Below, in pieces: positions 41,637 through 43,034 of a stretch of DNA of 43,034 nt (its first letter is position 1; every line of letters begins with the position of its first letter). Position numbers and translations under genes: made by a program. Below the pieces are notes generated by a model that did not search any database, had not been told where the DNA came from, and saw only the letters and a list, made by a program, of their open reading frames with translations. The stretch comes from Phytohabitans sp036906915. GTDB lineage: Bacteria; Actinomycetota; Actinomycetes; Mycobacteriales; Micromonosporaceae. The DNA is taken from NCBI RefSeq assembly GCF_036906915.1, contig NZ_JBAKHX010000073.1, positions 1 to 43,034 on the forward strand, read 5' to 3'.

Positions 41637-42824
41637 TCAGAAAAGCTGGCCGAGTTGGAAGACCAGATTGTCCCACCACTCCGAGACCACAGCGAGGTAG
41701 GCCTTGCCCACGGTGGACACTGCCACCGCCGATGTCATGGCAGCCACCGCCGACAGCACCAGCAGCAGCAGCGACGACCCGGAGATGCTCTGCCGGTACA
41801 GCCGGCTCACGCCCTTGGCGTCGACCAGCTTGCCGCCCACCTTGAGCCGGGTCAGGAACGTCGACGCCATGCCGCCGCGCCCCTTGTCCAGGAACTCCAC
41901 CAGCGTCGCGTGCGTGCCCACCGCCACGATCAGCGAGGCGCCCTTCTCGTCGGCCAGCAGCATCGCCAGGTCTTCGCTGGTCGCCGCCGCCGGGAACGTG
42001 ATCGCCGCCAGGCCAAGCTGCTGCACCCGAGCCAGGCCTGGCGCGCGCCCGTCCGGGTAGGCGTGCACGACCACCTCGGCACCGCAGCGCAGCACGTCGT
42101 CGGTGACCGAATCCATGTCACCGATGATCAAGTCGGGTGTGTAGCCGGCCTCGACCAGCGCGTCCGCGCCACCGTCGACGCCGATCAGCACCGGCTTGAA
42201 CTCCCGGATGTACGGCCGCAGAACCTCCAGATCGGCCTTGTAGTCGTAGCCGCGCACCACGATCAGGCAATGCCGCCCGCCGATGTGCGTGTCGATGTCG
42301 GGCACCCCGACACCGTCGAGCAGCAGGTCACGCTCCTGCTTGAGGTATTCCATCGTGTTGGCGGCGAACGCCTCCAACTGCACCGACAGGCCCTCACGCG
42401 CGTCGGCCATCGCCTTGGCGACCGACTCGGCATCCTGCCGCACCCCGTGCGCTACCGGCTCCCCGCCGACGAAGACCTTGTCGCCCTCGACGCGGACGTT
42501 GTCGCCCTCGCGCAATGTCTGGAAGATACCCTCGCCCAGGTCGTCGACCAGCGGGATGCCAGCCTGGATCAACACCTCGGGGCCAAGGTTCGGATACCGC
42601 CCGGAGACGGACGGCTTCGCGTTCAGCACCGCGGAGACCCCGACCGCCACGAGCGAGTCGGCTGCGACCCGATCGAGGTCGACGTGGTCGATAACCGCGA
42701 CGTCGCCCGGGCGCAACCGGCCCGCCAGACGCTTGGTCCGACGGTCGAGGCGCGCGGTGCCGGTTACAGTGCCCGGTTCTGCGCTCCGGGTCCGGCGCAA
42801 AGTGGGTAGACGCATCGTGACCAT
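41637..42824 (-). CDS. steA: SteA-like cytokinetic protein
   Basis: A 395-residue protein matching SteA, which in Corynebacterium localises to the cytokinetic ring with SteB. Residues 20-190 form the N-terminal SteA domain (GRLRPGDVAVIDHVDLDRVA). The middle resembles thiamin pyrophosphokinase (VDGGADALVEAGYTPDLIIG with DMDSV). A single C-terminal membrane helix lies in SSLLLLVLSAVAAMTSAVAV. ATG 42824 or ATG 42815 may be the start; neither has a clear ribosome binding site. In relatives recN precedes this gene, which here would lie beyond the window end. Confidence 0.9.
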   Translation of the reverse strand: MVTMRLPTLRRTRSAEPGTVTGTARLDRRTKRLAGRLRPGDVAVIDHVDLDRVAADSLVAVGVSAVLNAKPSVSGRYPNLGPEVLIQAGIPLVDDLGEGIFQTLREGDNVRVEGDKVFVGGEPVAHGVRQDAESVAKAMADAREGLSVQLEAFAANTMEYLKQERDLLLDGVGVPDIDTHIGGRHCLIVVRGYDYKADLEVLRPYIREFKPVLIGVDGGADALVEAGYTPDLIIGDMDSVTDDVLRCGAEVVVHAYPDGRAPGLARVQQLGLAAITFPAAATSEDLAMLLADEKGASLIVAVGTHATLVEFLDKGRGGMASTFLTRLKVGGKLVDAKGVSRLYRQSISGSSLLLLVLSAVAAMTSAVAVSTVGKAYLAVVSEWWDNLVFQLGQLF

Positions 42825-42971
42825 CGTGGCATGGCCGCCAAACTTTTTCCGACCACGACGCGCCTGACCTGGGGTTCAGCCAAATTCGATGTGACGCTAG
42901 TCACCCATCCGTGCCTCCACCCGATCACACACGGCCTCCCGCACCCCGCCGAGCACCCCCGCAACGCGGGC

Positions 42972-43034
<63 letters not shown>

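Overview
The window is high-GC actinomycete DNA, most likely from the Micromonosporaceae or a close relative. This rests on codon use, frequent GTG/TTG starts, and a right half that follows the actinobacterial order der-cmk-rluB-scpB-scpA-parA-xerD-ald-Nudix-pyrG-mctB-steA. Mycobacterium has nearly the same order. The family assignment is an inference from gene order and protein style, not from a database search.

Layout. (1) 1-12.3 kb, plus strand: a carbohydrate-use locus that is partly decayed. It holds a broken GH74 xyloglucanase-CBM2 gene, a ROK regulator, a GH42 beta-galactosidase, a Tat-exported sugar-binding lipoprotein with two CUT1-type permeases (no ATPase), a broken uxuA tail and two Gfo/Idh/MocA oxidoreductases. 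(2) 12.3-16.1 kb: a mosaic of fragments. These are a winged-helix-like remnant, a serine-recombinase tail, an orphan toxin C-terminus with a probable immunity gene, TniB and TniQ of a Tn7-like (TniABQ) transposon without TniA, a SUKH (SMI1/KNR4) fragment and a second TniQ tail. (3) 16.2-19.8 kb: a DinB-family gene, an NAD(P)-binding reductase, and an intact IS with TG...CA ends that cuts off the start of a tyrosine-recombinase gene. (4) 19.9 kb: tRNA-Pro(GGG) with a strong hairpin behind it. It is the boundary between the variable left arm and the conserved right arm.

(5) 20-32.3 kb, mostly minus strand: Der, Cmk, then three plus-strand genes (phosphodiesterase-like membrane protein, CsaA-like, methyltransferase), then RluB-type synthase, ScpB, ScpA, an M50-like membrane protein without a visible HExxH, ParA, XerD, Ald, a plus-strand TM2 protein and a Nudix hydrolase. 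These genes serve ribosome maturation, chromosome segregation and dimer resolution. (6) 32.3-42.8 kb, minus strand: PyrG, a 600-bp spacer with a paired palindromic element, and a tightly overlapping envelope cluster: an alkaline-phosphatase-like membrane protein, GT4 glycosyltransferase, MurJ-like flippase, MraY/WecA-like transferase, MctB and SteA. Read together, the cluster looks like a lipid-linked glycan pathway next to a divisome factor. The window ends in 62 consecutive C residues, probably a sequencing artefact.

The best candidates for something undescribed are the envelope cluster, the toxin/TniBQ/SUKH mosaic, and the paired palindromes upstream of pyrG.
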